Under the pieces are notes generated by a model. The model made no database searches. It saw only the letters and a program-made list of their open reading frames with translations, and was not told the origin of the DNA. Source: Dacryopinax spathularia (taxonomy: Eukaryota > Basidiomycota > Dacrymycetes > Dacrymycetales > Dacrymycetaceae). Taken from it: 64,000 bases of DNA. The position numbers were made by a program, and so were the translations under genes. Numbering within the stretch: the stretch's first letter is position 1; each line of letters begins with the position of its first letter. The stretch is from contig JBBPFI010000007.1 of NCBI GenBank assembly GCA_037974965.1, positions 1 to 64,000 of the forward strand. Direction: 5' to 3'. Below, piece by piece: positions 44,453 to 57,120 of this stretch.

Positions 44453-44986
44453 CTACGCCGCCTCAATCTCGGCGATGTACTTCTTGCCCTCTTCCGTGTT
44501 ACCATCCTTGAGAACCTAGAACATCATAGCATGAGCTTGCGATAGCGCTGATCACAAGAAGTATCACACACCTCCAGAAGCAGCTCCACGTACTTCTCCT
44601 GGGCCTCCTCCTTGGTCATCCCCTCAAGAGCCTTCCAGGCATCCCTGACAAAATATCAGATTCAGTGCAAGGAGACTTGGGGTGACGGCTTTCACCCACC
44701 ACTTCGCCTTGCCCACAAAATCGAACATTCCCGGGCGTTCGGTGTTCACGTCACCGATAGTGCCTGAGCGGTCAGCATCAGCAAGGGCCGTCCTACTCCA
44801 GCTCTCTTATATCTACCTTGCTTGTAATGCGCGTAGAACTGTAGTCATCTTGTCAATCACTCACACAACAGGCACGAGATATGCCAAACGAACCTTCAGC
44901 TGCTGCTCCTGGGACGGCTTGACCGGGCCATCCTTGGGCAGGCTCTGAACGATCGCGACAGCTTTCTCGAACTTGGGGTTGGACAT
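44453..44986 (-). CDS. Acyl-CoA-binding protein
   Basis: A small cytosolic carrier of long-chain acyl-CoA esters. Five exons on minus start at 44986 ([20 protein letters not shown]) with SQEQQLK, then a tiny exon FYAHYKQ, then [20 protein letters not shown] followed by KW, then [20 protein letters not shown], and a last exon [20 protein letters not shown]-stop at 44453. The product is about 105 residues, slightly longer than the usual 87-90 of animal forms. The conserved ligand residues are in place: Tyr in FYAHYKQ, the Lys in GKAKW, and the DAW motif. The first donor is GTTCGT, as in the amidase gene. The gene appears intact. Confidence 0.92.
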
Positions 44987-47397
44987 GGTGTACAGTGTTA
45001 CTCTTCAGATACAGTTGGATAGGAAACGATTGGAAGTGAAGAGGTTCTGCTCAGGAGCAACCAATCGCTGGGGTACTGGGGACCGTCACCGGCGTGTACC
45101 CCCAAAGTGGCTGTGACGGCAATCTCGCCTTTTGGGCGTGTTTCCGCATATAACCGGCGCGGTTTGAGCGGCTTTTGTTAGTAGTACTCTCTCTTTCTTT
45201 CTGCTCAATGTCATTTCCTGTGACTGCTTCTGTGTGCATTCAAAAGCTTTCTGCTGAGGTCAAGCAGGCTGCTCTTCTCCAAATAAAGCCATATCTGACG
45301 CTTGGTTGCTCCGCAACATCATGAAACAGACCTGGGGTTCGAATTCGCTGTCAACAACTCCATGCGCTGCGTGTGCGATATGTACTGCAAGGCTTCCGCG
45401 TTCTTAAGCTTGCTTCTGAAAACCATAAGCACGGCTACAGTGCTTGGGTGCAGGATTTCTGGTGATTGCTGTGACGAACGAAAACCTTCAAACATTTCCG
45501 ATGGGAAGATGCCGCTGTGACTACATCGACTGAACTATGCTTACGCTTTGCGCCGATCCGTATGCCCGAAAAATTATCTTCGGATTGACACTGGTTGTTT
45601 CCTGTCTTCGACATCATTCTTTCGGATTACGGCGCCCCCATTACTTCCGCGGGTTTGGCCTCGCCAAGACACCGTCCACCGATTACTCACCACCTTGGGT
45701 TCGGAATCAGGCCATTGTCATCATCGAAACTCGACGGCCATTCTCCCACGACAATGCCTCATGAAATCACTTGCTCCGAAATGCGGCTGTACGGCCCGAT
45801 GTACGACTCATGGCTCGAAAACGGTCGGCGCTGATCCCAGCTTCCCCAACGGATAAACTGTGACTATCCTCGAAAGACGGGTTTGCTGTGTCTACTAAGC
45901 ACCGTACAATTTCGGCAATAATACTCCTCCTCGACGTCAAGCTGCCGCGTTCTCGATTTTATGGCGGTGAGAGATAGAAGAACCACGAAGCCCGACGGCC
46001 GGCCGACGCTTGGTTGATTCGGCCGGTGCTACCGTGGAAAATCATTCTCTCAGTACCGAAGCCTGCTCTTGTGCACGTTCCTGCTGGATTCGGCGGAGCA
46101 ACTGAACGTCCCGCGATAGACGTGCGGATACGGCGACTTTACTGGCAGGTCGGCGGCATTCTAGGTCTCGGCTTACATTCTTAAACCCCCCAGCGGTCTG
46201 ATTGCTGACATGACGTGTCGCCCGTGTACAGCGTAGTCGGCAGCGAGTAGATGCGGCGGTCGATGTCCGAGGCGGACCGGTGGTCGGCACTCGTCGATGC
46301 CCCTGCTCCTATCGGTGGAGAGGTGAGGATAAGGGGTTGTCACTACCGACCGGCTGGTCAATGACGCCAATAATGACACCAATGCATATGAGTTCCTCTG
46401 CAACTGTTCAGACGCTCATGATAGCTGTTGCCGCATTAGGCTCGGGAAGGACAATCACGGTTCTCCCGAGCAGGTTAGATCTCTCTGCGAATAAGTCAGC
46501 GTAAGCGTATTGATTCTTTCTTTCGGTGTATCACCAGCAGTAGTGCCTCGTGCATTGGGGATCAAAGATAGGGGCGTTCCTGGAGCTTCCCCGCTTGACG
46601 GCCAGCAGGCCCGGCACCTCGTCTTTCTTTCATCGTCGGAGTTGAGCAGTATTTATTTCTATCCACACCTTCCGTTTGAGGCCCATGAAAATGCCGACAT
46701 AAGGACACGCAACACTGTAGGTGAAATGAAAAGGCCAGAGTGCTACTCAGCTATCGGAGTAGTTGCAGCAAGGCCGGACGTCATTCGGTGTTCGCGGCAG
46801 CGGGATGCTTCTTAAGCGTATCAATCGGTAATCTCGGGAAGATCTAGGAGCACAAAATCACGATGCCGCGGGGTAAAGAAGCAGAAGACATCCACATCTT
46901 TGGACTTCCTCCGCTCGCTTAGCATACAGACGCCCGTGTTTCCCGTTCTTCTGAAAGAGAGTATCTCCCATGGTCTCTTGAACCCCCTTCACTTGCATGG
47001 GGAATGAAGTCTGCACGAAAGATGATAGGTGTGCATCGGCGGTATATCGTTGGTCCTTTCGGAGCTATACAAGCAGCTCAAGAACAGCGATAGCGGGATG
47101 CTGGATCAGCGAAAACAGCTTGACGGAAGTCCCTTACGGTGTGAAGGTATCGCCGGCGAATCACAAATACATTGGCTATCGAACAACGTGTTGATGATAA
47201 GCTTGCGGAAGGCTGGTGTCTCTGAAAGTGCCTCGCCCCATCTGAAAGTGAGCTAAACATGAGGTCAGTCCGTCTCCGAGATCTTCCTGGTCACGGGTAC
47301 TTAAGCCCGCCTATGAAGGGACAGCTGTTACGCATCCCATTCCCCAATTGAGCAGTATTGCAACGACCGACCGAGCCGACTATAACTCCCGTAGAGA
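44987..47397. other. Long intergenic region, no supported gene
   Basis: About 2.4 kb with many short frames on both strands and no recognisable domain. GGTTCGAATTC near 45335 resembles a tRNA B box, but no tRNA fold surrounds it. A GATAAG site lies at 47196-47201, about 200 bp before the amine oxidase start. The region could hold an unrecognised RNA or small gene, but I see no positive evidence. Confidence 0.4.
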
Positions 47398-50064
47398 ATG
47401 TCCCCTAGTGCCGACCTTGAGATCACAGTTGCTGTCGACCCCAAGAACGGCACCGTCCCTGCGACGGTTAACGGGCACGCGCCCGCGAAGGCGAAGGCTA
47501 TCCGACCCCATCCCCTCGATCCCCTAGAACCAGAAGAGGTACGCATGTCGACACATGACAGCGTACCCCACAAGTACCTAACATGGTAACTTAGATTAGC
47601 GCCGTGTCGCTTGCGATCCGCTATTATATCGCCGAGAAGACTGAGACTAAAGCCGTCAAATTCATCAACAGCTATATCATCCCGCCTCCCAAACGCGATG
47701 TCCTCGCCTACCTTGGCATCCCACTCGAAACGGGCAAGGAGCCGGAAGCCGCTCCAGAGACGTTGCTTCGGAAGGCTGAGACGCAGTACATCGATATCGT
47801 GACGGGGTGAGTTTTACAGTGGATGTTTGCCAGTGCCCGGCTAATCTGAGCTGCAGCGATACGTTCAATGTCCAAACTACCTACGTCGAAGGCAAATGGC
47901 AGGTGGACAACGTCGAGAAGCTGCCTGAGCATCAGCATCCTCTCATCACGCTCGAGGAGCTCTGTATGACTGAGGAGATGTTGAGAAAGGACGAGCGCGT
48001 GCGCAAGCTCGCCGCCGACGTTGGTCTGTCACTGTCCTTTTCCCATGCGACGTCCGCCGCTGACAGAATGGAACAGGCATCACTCCCGAGCAGCTTCATG
48101 CCGACGGCTGGGCATCAGGCTGGGATCCGCGCTGGCCTGAGCGACAGAGGGTACAACAAGCGCTCCTGTTCGCCAGGTTTGGCAAGGACGAGAACCTATA
48201 TGCGCATCCTATGGTACGGTCATCGTATCACCCATCCATTCCTGTGCTAACATCAACCATCCAGGACTTCATTCCAGTCCTGGACTCAAATACTTACGAG
48301 GTTCTTGCCATCGACTTTGCACCTCATCGTCTGGATCCGGACAATCCTCCGTCCACTAGGATACCTCCTCTGGGTGCGAAACTCGAGCGCGACCGCATCC
48401 CCCCGCCGTTGACCAAGCACGAATACCTGCCGGATCTGCTCGAGAAGGACCCAAATTTCCCGGGCATGAGAAAGGACCTCAAACCCCTGTATGTCGTCCA
48501 GCCCGAGGGGGTCAGCTTCACCATGCGTGGCAGGGAGCTTGAATGGCAGAAGTGGAAGATGCACATCGGTATGTCCCGCCATTACACTCATACTTGATAT
48601 TGTATATTGACTGTTTGCCGCAGGATTTGAAGGGCGCGAGGGACTGTCTCTCAATACCGTCACGTACAACGATAACGGTGTTGTTCGTCCGATCGCATAC
48701 AAGCTCTCGGTCGCCGAGATGGTCATCCCGTATGCGGACCCACAATTCCCTCATCCCCGCAAGTTCGCATTCGATGTGGGCGAGTACGGCATGGGAACCG
48801 TCGCTAATGAGTTGACGCTGGGTTGCGACTGTCTTGGCACGATCTGCTATCTACCTGGATGCTTCGTCGGCCACAACGGAGAGCCGATCATCATCAAGCA
48901 TGCTATCTGCATACATGAAGAGGATGCTGGTCTGCTGTGGAAGCACACCGACTTCCGCCCTGGTGGACGTGCCCACAGCGTTCGTGCGCGCAAGCTCGTC
49001 ATCAGCATGATTGCCACTGTTGCCAATTACGAGTACGTATTTGCTCTTCCTACGCCGTATCTTCCCTGACCTCCGTGTTCAGGTACATCTTCTATTGGCA
49101 TTTCTACCAGGATGGCACGTTCGAGCTCGAGATTCGCCTCTCCGGTATCTTGAATGTCTATGTGCTTGCACAGGGCGAGAAGCCCGGACCGTACTCCACG
49201 CAGGTCGCACCCCGTATCGATGCGCATTATCATCAGCATCTGTTCTCCCTTCGCGTAGATCCGATGATAGACGGCATCAAGAATAGCGTCATGGAGACTG
49301 ATGTCGTCCCGTCTGAGTATCCTACGGGATCCGATGAGAACTTTGCCGGAAACGCTTTCACCACGAAGAACACCATCATTCGCCACACTGGCGAAGGTGA
49401 GCGGAACTGGGATGCCACCACTGACCGTCGCTGGACGATCATAAATCCGAACAAGCATCACTACGCGAGCGGTCAGCCCGTTGGATACCGCGTGATGTCC
49501 TGCGCGTTCCCAACCGTGCTTGCCCGCGAGGGCAGCTGGGTTCGCCGTCGTGCGCCATTCTCCCGGTCGAACTTGTGGGTCACGCGTTATGCGCCTGGCC
49601 GCGACTGGCCTGCCGGAAAGTACGTCCCGCAAACTCGTGCGGCTCCTGAAGACTCGCTCGAGGGCTGGATGAAAGGAGAACAGAAAGTCGACGACGAAGA
49701 CATCCTCGTCTTCCTCACGGTCGGGACGAACCATATCCCTCGCCCTGAGGATTGGCCCGTCATGCCTGCGGACATGTTCCGTGTCACCTTCAAGCCGGTC
49801 TCGTTCTTTGATCGCAATCCTAGTATCGATGTGCCGAGCACTCAGGACGAGAAGAGCAGACATGCCTTCGGTACGGGCGCTGCGCCTGTCCGTGATGCAC
49901 AGGCAGTCGCCACCGCTCCTGAAGGAGAGGCTGTAGTCCAGGAGATGGGCCACTTGAACGGAGCAAACGGCTCCACCCGTAACGGCAACGGCGTCCACGC
50001 CTCCAGCAGTAATGGAGCGAGCGGCTCCACCAGCAACGGCAACGGCGCGAGCTGCTGCCATTAA
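47398..50064 (+). CDS. Copper amine oxidase 1
   Basis: A primary-amine oxidase: it turns amines into aldehydes, ammonia and hydrogen peroxide, using copper and a topaquinone (TPQ) made from an active-site Tyr. Seven exons give about 780 residues. The start at 47398 is MSPSADLEITVAVDPKNG. The small N2/N3 domains hold AIRYYIAEKTETKAVKFINS and HADGWASGWDPRWPERQR. Active-site features are the catalytic base Asp in FAFDVGEYGMG (about 48770), TPQ Tyr in TVANYEY (about 49015-49035, split by an intron right after), copper His pair in HYHQHLF (about 49228) and the third His in GTNHIPRPEDWP (about 49725). Introns are about 48-63 nt; the one at 48024-48086 uses a GTCTGT donor. The tail is an Asn/Gly/Ser-rich linker ending GASCCH. 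A paralogue lies directly downstream on the same strand. Confidence 0.93.
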
Positions 50065-50711
50065 TCAAGATCAAGTTTCTCCTTTGTCGTCTATCTTGGG
50101 TATCACTTCGTAGGGACTGCCGCTTGCTTGTTACAACCTGCACTGTACTGTACGCACGTCTTGCACACGTACAACCACACCCGATGTAGCTATATCCTGT
50201 GATTATTGCCGACAATGTACGCGAAGTTATCATGTTCTGGGAGTTGACCTTGTGGAGCATTTTCGCCGTTCTGACCATCTCACCTTATTCCGCGCCGAAC
50301 ATAACGCTTCGTCTCGTCCTTCCTGACGAACCTCGTCCAAGTAAAGTCATAACCTGTACCGAACAAAACGCATTGTAGAAGACTCCAAGACTTCAAGCAG
50401 ACCTCCCGACAACTATGCTGTCCAACAGCATGACAGCACCCGTATCGTGGCGCATGTATGCACTCTTGCGGATAAGATAAGGGTTGGATTGTTACCTAAA
50501 ACATGACACCTTGGCGTGTCCGAAGCCGGAAGCCCCGCAATCCGCCAATCCGAGAGATCCGCTCATTGCACGATGTCTGTCCTTCTGGCCCTTCGGGTAT
50601 TTGTACTCGCTGGCGAGAGCAGGAGGTATCTGGACCTTGCCTTTCTTCGCGAGTTGTCTCTGTATATACTGTACCGCATACAGCTGGACTGGATAAGGAC
50701 GACGGCGCATA
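50065..50711. other. Spacer between the two amine oxidase genes
   Basis: About 650 bp with the 3' end of amine oxidase 1 and the promoter of amine oxidase 2. Apart from the paired GATA site listed separately, I see no feature. Confidence 0.4.
50471..50481 (+). promoter_or_regulatory. Paired GATA site upstream of amine oxidase 2
   Basis: GATAAGATAAG gives two overlapping HGATAR sites about 230 bp before the start at 50712. Fungal AreA/Gat1-type factors bind such sites when preferred nitrogen is scarce, which would suit an amine-catabolic enzyme. This is inferred from sequence only. Confidence 0.4.
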
Positions 50712-53247
50712 ATGGCTCCTGTTGCTCTCGACCCCAAGAACGGCACAACACCAGCTACGGTTGACGGGCAGACGCCTGCAAAGACCAAAGCGACGAGGCC
50801 CCACCCACTTGATCCGCTGACACCGGAAGAGGTGCGCACGTAGTACTGCAGCATAGGGCGTCACTGACGAGACAATGACACCAAACAGATCGAAGCCGTC
50901 TCATTCGCGATCCGCTTGTACGTTGCAGAGAAGACGGAGAACAAGGCGGTCAAGTTCATCAACACATCGCTGGTACCTCCGCCCAAGCTCGATGTGCTGG
51001 CGTATCTTGGTATTCCGCTCGAGACCGGAGCGAAGCCGCAGCCTCCGCCTGAGAAGCTTGAGAGGCGAGCCGAGTCACAGTTTGCCAATCCATTGACGGG
51101 GTGCGTAGCTAACCCGCAATGAACAGAGCATTTGCTGACCTTCCTTGAAGGGATACGTATACCGCCTACCTTACGCTCAATGAGGGGAAGTGGGAAGTCA
51201 CCGAGCTCGAGCTCTTACCCGAGGGCACCCAGCCGGCCATCACCCTCGAAGAGTTGTGCCTGTCGGAGGATGTATTGAGGAAGGACGCACGGGTGGTCGC
51301 ACTCGCTGCTGAGGTCGGCATAACTCCTGAGCAGCTACATGCAGACGGCTGGTCTATCGGTATGGACACTCGCTGGCCGAAGAGGAAGAGGTGCGCCCAT
51401 TCTGCTCTACATATGTCTAGATTCTGACCCATCCACAGGCTGCAGCAGTGCCTACTGTTCGCGAGATTTGGCAAGGATGAGAACCTGTATGCGCACCCTA
51501 TGGTGCGCCTTTCTAACCCCACAGCTCGTGGAGTATATGCCGACGCGCTTGTTCTAGGACTTCTTCCCTATCATCGACTCCAACCTGATGGAAGTGGTAC
51601 ATATCGATTTCGCCCCGCATCGCCTCGATCCCTCGAAGCCCCTCTCTACGAAGGTGCCACCATTCGATGCCAAGCTGGAGAGGCCGCGTATCCCACCTCC
51701 TTTGGCCCATCACGAGTACTTGCCGGAGTTGTTGGAGCAGGAGGAAGGCTTTGAGGGGATGAGGAAGGACTTGAAGCCACTTTATGTCGTCCAGCCAGAG
51801 GGTGTCAGCTTTACTGTCAATGGACGTGAGCTGGAGTGGCAGAAATGGAAGATGCACATCGGTACGTCTATGCATTTAGTCGAGAGGAATCCAGTTAACG
51901 CTGCTATTGCAGGCTTCAACGGCCGAGAGGGCCTTACACTCAATACGATCACCTATACCGACAATGATGTTGTCCGACCTATCGCTTACAAACTCTCCCT
52001 TGCCGAGATGGTCGTCCCATATGCCGAACCTCAGTATCCTCACCCTCGCAAGTTCGCCTTTGATATCGGCGAGTATGGCATGGGCACGCTAGCTAATGAG
52101 CTCTCGCTTGGCTGCGACTGCCTCGGCACGATCTGCTATCTCCCAGGCGCCTTCGTGAGCCACAGTGGTGCACCTGTTGTCGTCAAGAACGCCATCTGCA
52201 TCCACGAGGAGGATGCCGGCCTGCTCTGGAAGCATACCGATTATCGTCCGGGTGGGCGTGCTCAGAGCGTTCGTGCTCGGAAGCTCGTTGTTTCTCTCGT
52301 AGCCACGGTTGCCAATTATGAGTATATCTTGTACGTCCACCCCCTTGTCGTCGTACTACCGCGTCACATGCTGACAATTCTCCAGCTACTGGCAGTTCTA
52401 CCAGGACGGTACATTCGAGCTCGAGATTCGCCTATCCGGAGTGCTAAACGTCTACATGCTGGCGGAGGGCGAGAAGCCCGGTCCTTATTCGACCGAAGTC
52501 GCACCGCGTATTGACGCCCAGTACCATCAGCACCTGTTCTCCATGCGATTGGATCCCATGATTGACGGCATCAAGAACAGCGTTATTGAGACCGATGTTG
52601 TACCCTCACCTTACCCGACTGGCTCGGACGAGAACTTTGCGGGCAACGCCTTTACTACGAAGAGCACGGTCATCAAGACGACTGCTGAGGGCGAAAGACA
52701 GTACAATGCCGATGCAGACAGAAGGTGGCTTATCGTCAACCCCAACAAGCGCCACTACGCAAGCGGACAGCCAGTCGGTTACAGGGTGATGACCTGCGCC
52801 TTCCCCAAGCTGCTCGCCCAACCTGGCAGTTGGGTCCGCCGTCGTGCGCCTTTCGCACGTAGCAGCCTCTGGGTTACCCGATTCAAGGAGGATCGGAATT
52901 GGCCAGCAGGTAAATACGTACCGCAGTCGAACGACGCACCCGAGAACTCTCTGGAAGGGTGGATGAAGGGCAACGAGAGTGTCGACAACGAGGATATCAT
53001 CCTCTTCTTCACCATCGGCACGAACCATATACCTCGGCCAGAAGACTGGCCCGTTATGCCGGCCGACATGATGCGCATCACTTTCAAGCCTGTATCGTTC
53101 TTCAAGCAGAATCCGGCGCTCGATGTGCCTAGCACACAGGACCATCGAAGCCAGTACGCATTCGGCACGGCTGATGCGCCGGTTCCATCCGAGCACGTTG
53201 CGCATACGGAGGGTGTACCAAGTAACGGTTCGGGCTGCCATTGTTAG
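50712..53247 (+). CDS. Copper amine oxidase 2
   Basis: Tandem paralogue of the gene at 47398, with the same exon layout. The start at 50712 (MAPVALDPKNGTTPATVDGQ) is supported by its match to the first copy. Domain marks are AIRLYVAEKTENKAVKFINT, ITPEQLHADGWSIGMDTRWP, LFARFGKDENLYAHPM, the base Asp in FAFDIGEYGMG (about 52065), TPQ Tyr in TVANYEY (about 52310), copper His pair in QYHQHLF (about 52520) and GTNHIPRPEDWP (about 53020). About 760 residues. It lacks the long Asn/Gly/Ser-rich C-terminal linker of copy 1 and ends SNGSGCHC. Both proteins therefore end in two Cys. I see no N-terminal signal peptide and no SKL-type peroxisomal signal in either. The gene looks intact; the substrate amine cannot be told. 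Confidence 0.93.
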
Positions 53248-53480
53248 TCTTCCAGGTTGTCTAGTATAGCGTTGGGTCGTGAAAGGGATTATGCATTGTA
53301 CAATGGAACGTCACGTCGTGCAGCTTGAAAGTACAGGATGAATGGGGTCATTTCTTCTAGGTCGGGAATGCAATGCAAGGTATCGCGTAAGCAGATATTT
53401 TTTGGCCAAGTTGCCGTGGGGTAACCGTAGAGGTCATGCAAGTCGTAGTCGTGGAATACGCTGAGTCGGATGCTGAAGGT

Positions 53481-56320
53481 TCAGAGGCTTATAACGCGTA
53501 GGCCGCCATAGTCGGCGAGTTCGTAGGAATGGTATGGTGAGAGACAGGAGATGAACATCCGTGATCGGGGGACGTCAAGTTTGTTGCTGACGGCTTCAAC
53601 CAGCTAAGAATCTCTCAGCAAGATGTACAACCTGCCACAAAGGAAACAACGTACCACAGGCGAAAACGTGCCTTGAACGAAAACAAGACTGATCTCCCGC
53701 GTCAGCACAGAGCAAAGCAGGGAAGCAAAGCAAAACGTACTCGATAGTGATCGCCGGAAAGGCCTCGTCGACCAGCTTACAGTTCGCTTCCATTTCGGAC
53801 GGGATCCGGTCGGCACTCTCGTACGCATGGATGAAGATGATCCGGGTGGTGGCTTCGTTCCCCTGGACATAGAGGATCGACTGGATGAGGCTGAACATCT
53901 GCGCGCACATACCAGGTCAATAACTAGCCCCGATAGAGTGAAAGAGATAAAAAATGAGGAAGGGAGAAGAGAGAGAGAAGGGTGAGGGAAAAGAGGGAAA
54001 AGAGAGAGATAGAAAGAAGGGCTCACATCATCCGTCTTGACCCAAACACAGACCGACCGTCTCCGGAGCTTAACCATCAACCGCCCGACCTTCCCGTCCA
54101 TCCCCTGCAGCCAGCGGATCCGATACATCCCGGCTTGGTCGTATACCCACAGGGCGAGGCGAGCGAGCAGGACCTGGGACTTGAGTGCCCAGAGGGTGAG
54201 CCATATGACGCCGAAGTAGGCTATGAAGAAGGCTATTATCTTTGGGCTGTTTTCCGTGTGTCAGCTTCATTAGGTGAAGGCAGGGAGAGGGAAGTGCGGG
54301 GGAGAGGGAGACCGGGGGAGGGGGAGGAAGGTAGGAGAGCAAGGGAGGAAGGAGAGGGACGCACTCCTGGATAATATTCCCCACCCAGAGAGCGACCATA
54401 CTCCCCAACCCCACCACACTCAGCGCCAGCGAAGCCCTATACCTCCTCGGCAGCCGATCCCGATTAAACCGAAGCATAATATGCGACACCGGATAAAGAG
54501 CCATCAGGAAGAGGAATGCGATTGCGAAGATTGAGCTGAGGAGGTCGAGGTTGAACCCGCAGGTGGCGTACATTAGCAGGGAGAGGGCCAGGCAGAAGGC
54601 GATGGAGACGTATTCTGAGCGGGTGAGGGGGAGGAGGTTGAGGAAGAGGGTCGGGAGGGTGTGGTCGCTATCCACTTGTCATCAGCTACCTCTAGCTCCG
54701 AGGTGGGAGAAGGGACGCACTGAGCAAGCCGGTTAACAAGACCGCAGAGCATGATCACCCCCGCCAGAACCCCACCGAGCAAAACAGCGACCGCATCAAC
54801 AACCACGACAATCCTCAACCACCTCCCAGCAACAGTCTGCGCCAGCAAACTCAACACATTCGCCCCACTCGTCACCTCCTCAATCCTCAGATTCGCAAGC
54901 ACGAGCAACATCAGCGGAGCATTAAGCAGCGTCACCGCAATGATCAAGTTCCTCAGCACGGCTGGAAAAGCGCTTGGATGGACGCGCTCGATGTATGTTG
55001 GGGTACATTCGAACCCTGTTACGCCGAGGAAACCAATACAGATGCCGTTGTAGATCGACAACGCGGTCTGACGGGCGGAGGAAGGTCGGGTGGCCCAGTT
55101 GTACGAGAGGATAGAGGAGCCATGTTGCGCCCAGGCGACGGTGGCGGCAAGCATGAGTGCTACCATCACGAGGATCTACAGCCTCACGATCAGCTCGTCC
55201 GCGGGAGATGGGGAGAAGAGGAGAAGAGAAACGGACGTGGATGGTGAGCATCGTCAGCGCCACCCCTGCGCTCTCCCTCAGCCCTGCTAGTGCGACGGCG
55301 CACATCGCCACGAGGAACCCGATAGTCAGAGCGATCTCGACAGTGTGCGAATTCGCGAATTCCAGTTCTCCAATCAGGTAACTCGCGGCCGTAGCAGCCG
55401 AAACCGTACTGGTCGCCACTGCGTCCAGTAACGTCGCCGCCGCTCCGACCGCCGCCAAGCTCTTGCCCGAAACCTGTAGCAGGTAGGCATATGTGCTTCC
55501 GTTTAGTCGGATAGCAGCGACGAGTTCCAGGAGGATGGGACGGAAGATTAGGAGGATCACGCTGCTGAACAGCAGGGCAATGGGCGAATAGACACCACAG
55601 GCTGCCGCTACGGCGGGGAAAGCGTAGAACACCGAGCCGATTATGTCGTTCCCGTCAATAGCGCTAGCCAAAAACTGTCCCATCTTCGGCACTCGTTTGA
55701 GCTCGTCAAGCCTTTCCTTCGCATGTGCCAAGTCAGAGTCCACCAGTTCCAAATAAGACGTTTGTCCCCATCCCTGAGAATATGCGGGTCAGTTCGGGAA
55801 TGTTCCTGGGGAATGAGAGGACGTACGGCGAACTCCCAGTCGTGGTTCAGGTTTGGGTAGCGGGTTCGGAGGTTGGGAGGGGCTTTGATGTTGTGTGGCC
55901 TGTTGTTCCGTTGACGGCGGATGATCGTCTCGAATTCGGACTGGGCGAATGAGGGCGGGTGGATCGAGGTGGTGTCGTCTTCTGTCAGCGATCATCAGCC
56001 CCACCCTAGACTACACACGACACTCCACGACACGGTACGACACCGCACCACAGAGCAGTGAAAAAGAGGAAGAGGGGAGGGAACATACCAGTCATCCGAG
56101 TCGTTCTCCTCCTCCTAGGAGTAGCAGGCAGCTCAGGCAACGTATCCTTCCCCTCCTCAAGACTCGGCTCATCCGAGAAATTGACCCTCGCCTGAACTTG
56201 CAAGGGTATATCCCCTGCCGAGGGAGGAGCGAACATAATATCCGTGCCCGTGCCCGTGCCGGTGGGGGATGCGGGCGTAGAGGGCGTTTTGGGCGATGGG
56301 GGCGAGGGCGAGTAGGGCAT
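53481..56320 (-). CDS. APC-superfamily amino acid permease with soluble C-terminal domain
   Basis: A plasma-membrane or organelle transporter of the amino acid-polyamine-organocation group. It starts at 56320 (MPYSPSPPSPKTPSTPASPT) with a Pro/Ser/Thr-rich cytosolic head over two exons. DELKRVPKMGQFLASAIDGN then leads into about 12 membrane segments: DIIGSVFYAFPAVAAACGVY, SPIALLFSSVILLIF, GFLGVTGFECTPTYIERVHP, WLRIVVVVDAVAVLLGGVLA, IAFCLALSLLMYATCGFNLD and others, down to about 54150. After the last segments a soluble part has SVCVWVKTDD, QSILYVQGNEATTRIIFIHA and EANCKLVDEAFPAITIE, and ends in LVFVQGTFSPV and AVSNKLDVPRSRMFISCLS, with stop at 53481. At least eight short introns fit. The C-terminal domain has the strand-helix pattern of a nucleotide-binding or USP-like fold, which is inference. 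A MITE sits 255 bp upstream. Confidence 0.8.
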
Positions 56321-56575
56321 GATTGTCCTCTCTCTCTGGCCCCTTCCTTCAGGTGAGAGCTGGCAGAGAAGAGCAGACAAAGGGAGAATCGAGGACAGAG
56401 AGCGGTCTCGCCACCCCCTTGTGAATAGAAGAGAGGGTGAGTAGTGCAACCTCCAATGGGTCGCCCGCCCTACTTCCCGCTGCCAAGAGAGAGAGAGGAG
56501 TGGCGGTACGCTAACTCTCCGGACGCGACGGCGGTTACGGAATAAAATCAAATAAACAGCTCGTGACGCACTGAA

Positions 56576-57120
56576 GAGTAAATTCCTCCGGTGCCCTCTT
56601 TTCGGAGCCATTATTCCCCAAATGCCCTCTCGGGCGCTATTTCCCCAAATGCCCACTTCTTGACCAATCAGGGTGCAGCACACCGCTTAACAGGTAATAT
56701 GTTCTTTTTAGTAAACACTTAAATACTTGTGCATATCATTTAAGACCGCATTAAAACCAATAACCCCATTATAAGGTGCCAAGGTGTCTCTCTCATAATG
56801 TCTAAACATTAAGTGCAAGCCATGGGGAAGGCGAAATAAACAGAAGGCATCACCAGCTTATTGCCCAATATGTGCACCTTTGTCTGCTATTACTGTATGG
56901 TGTTTTAGGAGAGCAAATACATTATTTAGCGCAAGAGTTAATTTTTGGTTGTGTAATTTGAGCGTTCAGGTCTTATTTATTCCTAACTTCTCCGATTATG
57001 GCGAGTTAACTCGTGGCGTGGCTTTTGATTGGCTGATGAGTGGGCATTTTGGGAAATAGCGCCCGAGAGGGCATTTGGGGAAGAGTGCCTCCGAAAAGAG
57101 GGCACCGGAGGAAATTACTC
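56576..57120. mobile_element. MITE copy B, Mutator-type, 545 bp
   Basis: The element begins GAGTAAATTCCTCCGGTGCC and ends with the inverted complement. Terminal inverted repeats run about 88-100 bp with few mismatches (56576-56675 and about 57021-57120). They share CTCCGRTGCCCTCT and ATGCCCTCTCGGG with the element at 31122-31695. A perfect 9-bp target duplication CGCACTGAA flanks it (56567-56575 and 57121-57129). The AT-rich middle has no coding frame. TIRs match each other better than those of copy A, suggesting a younger insertion. Confidence 0.88.

Noticed and set aside
45325-45360. tRNA-like B box GGTTCGAATTC
   Set aside because: No A box, acceptor stem or anticodon arm can be drawn around it.
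49027-50061. 344-codon minus frame opposite amine oxidase 1
   Set aside because: It mirrors the strongly coding plus frame with clear active-site motifs.
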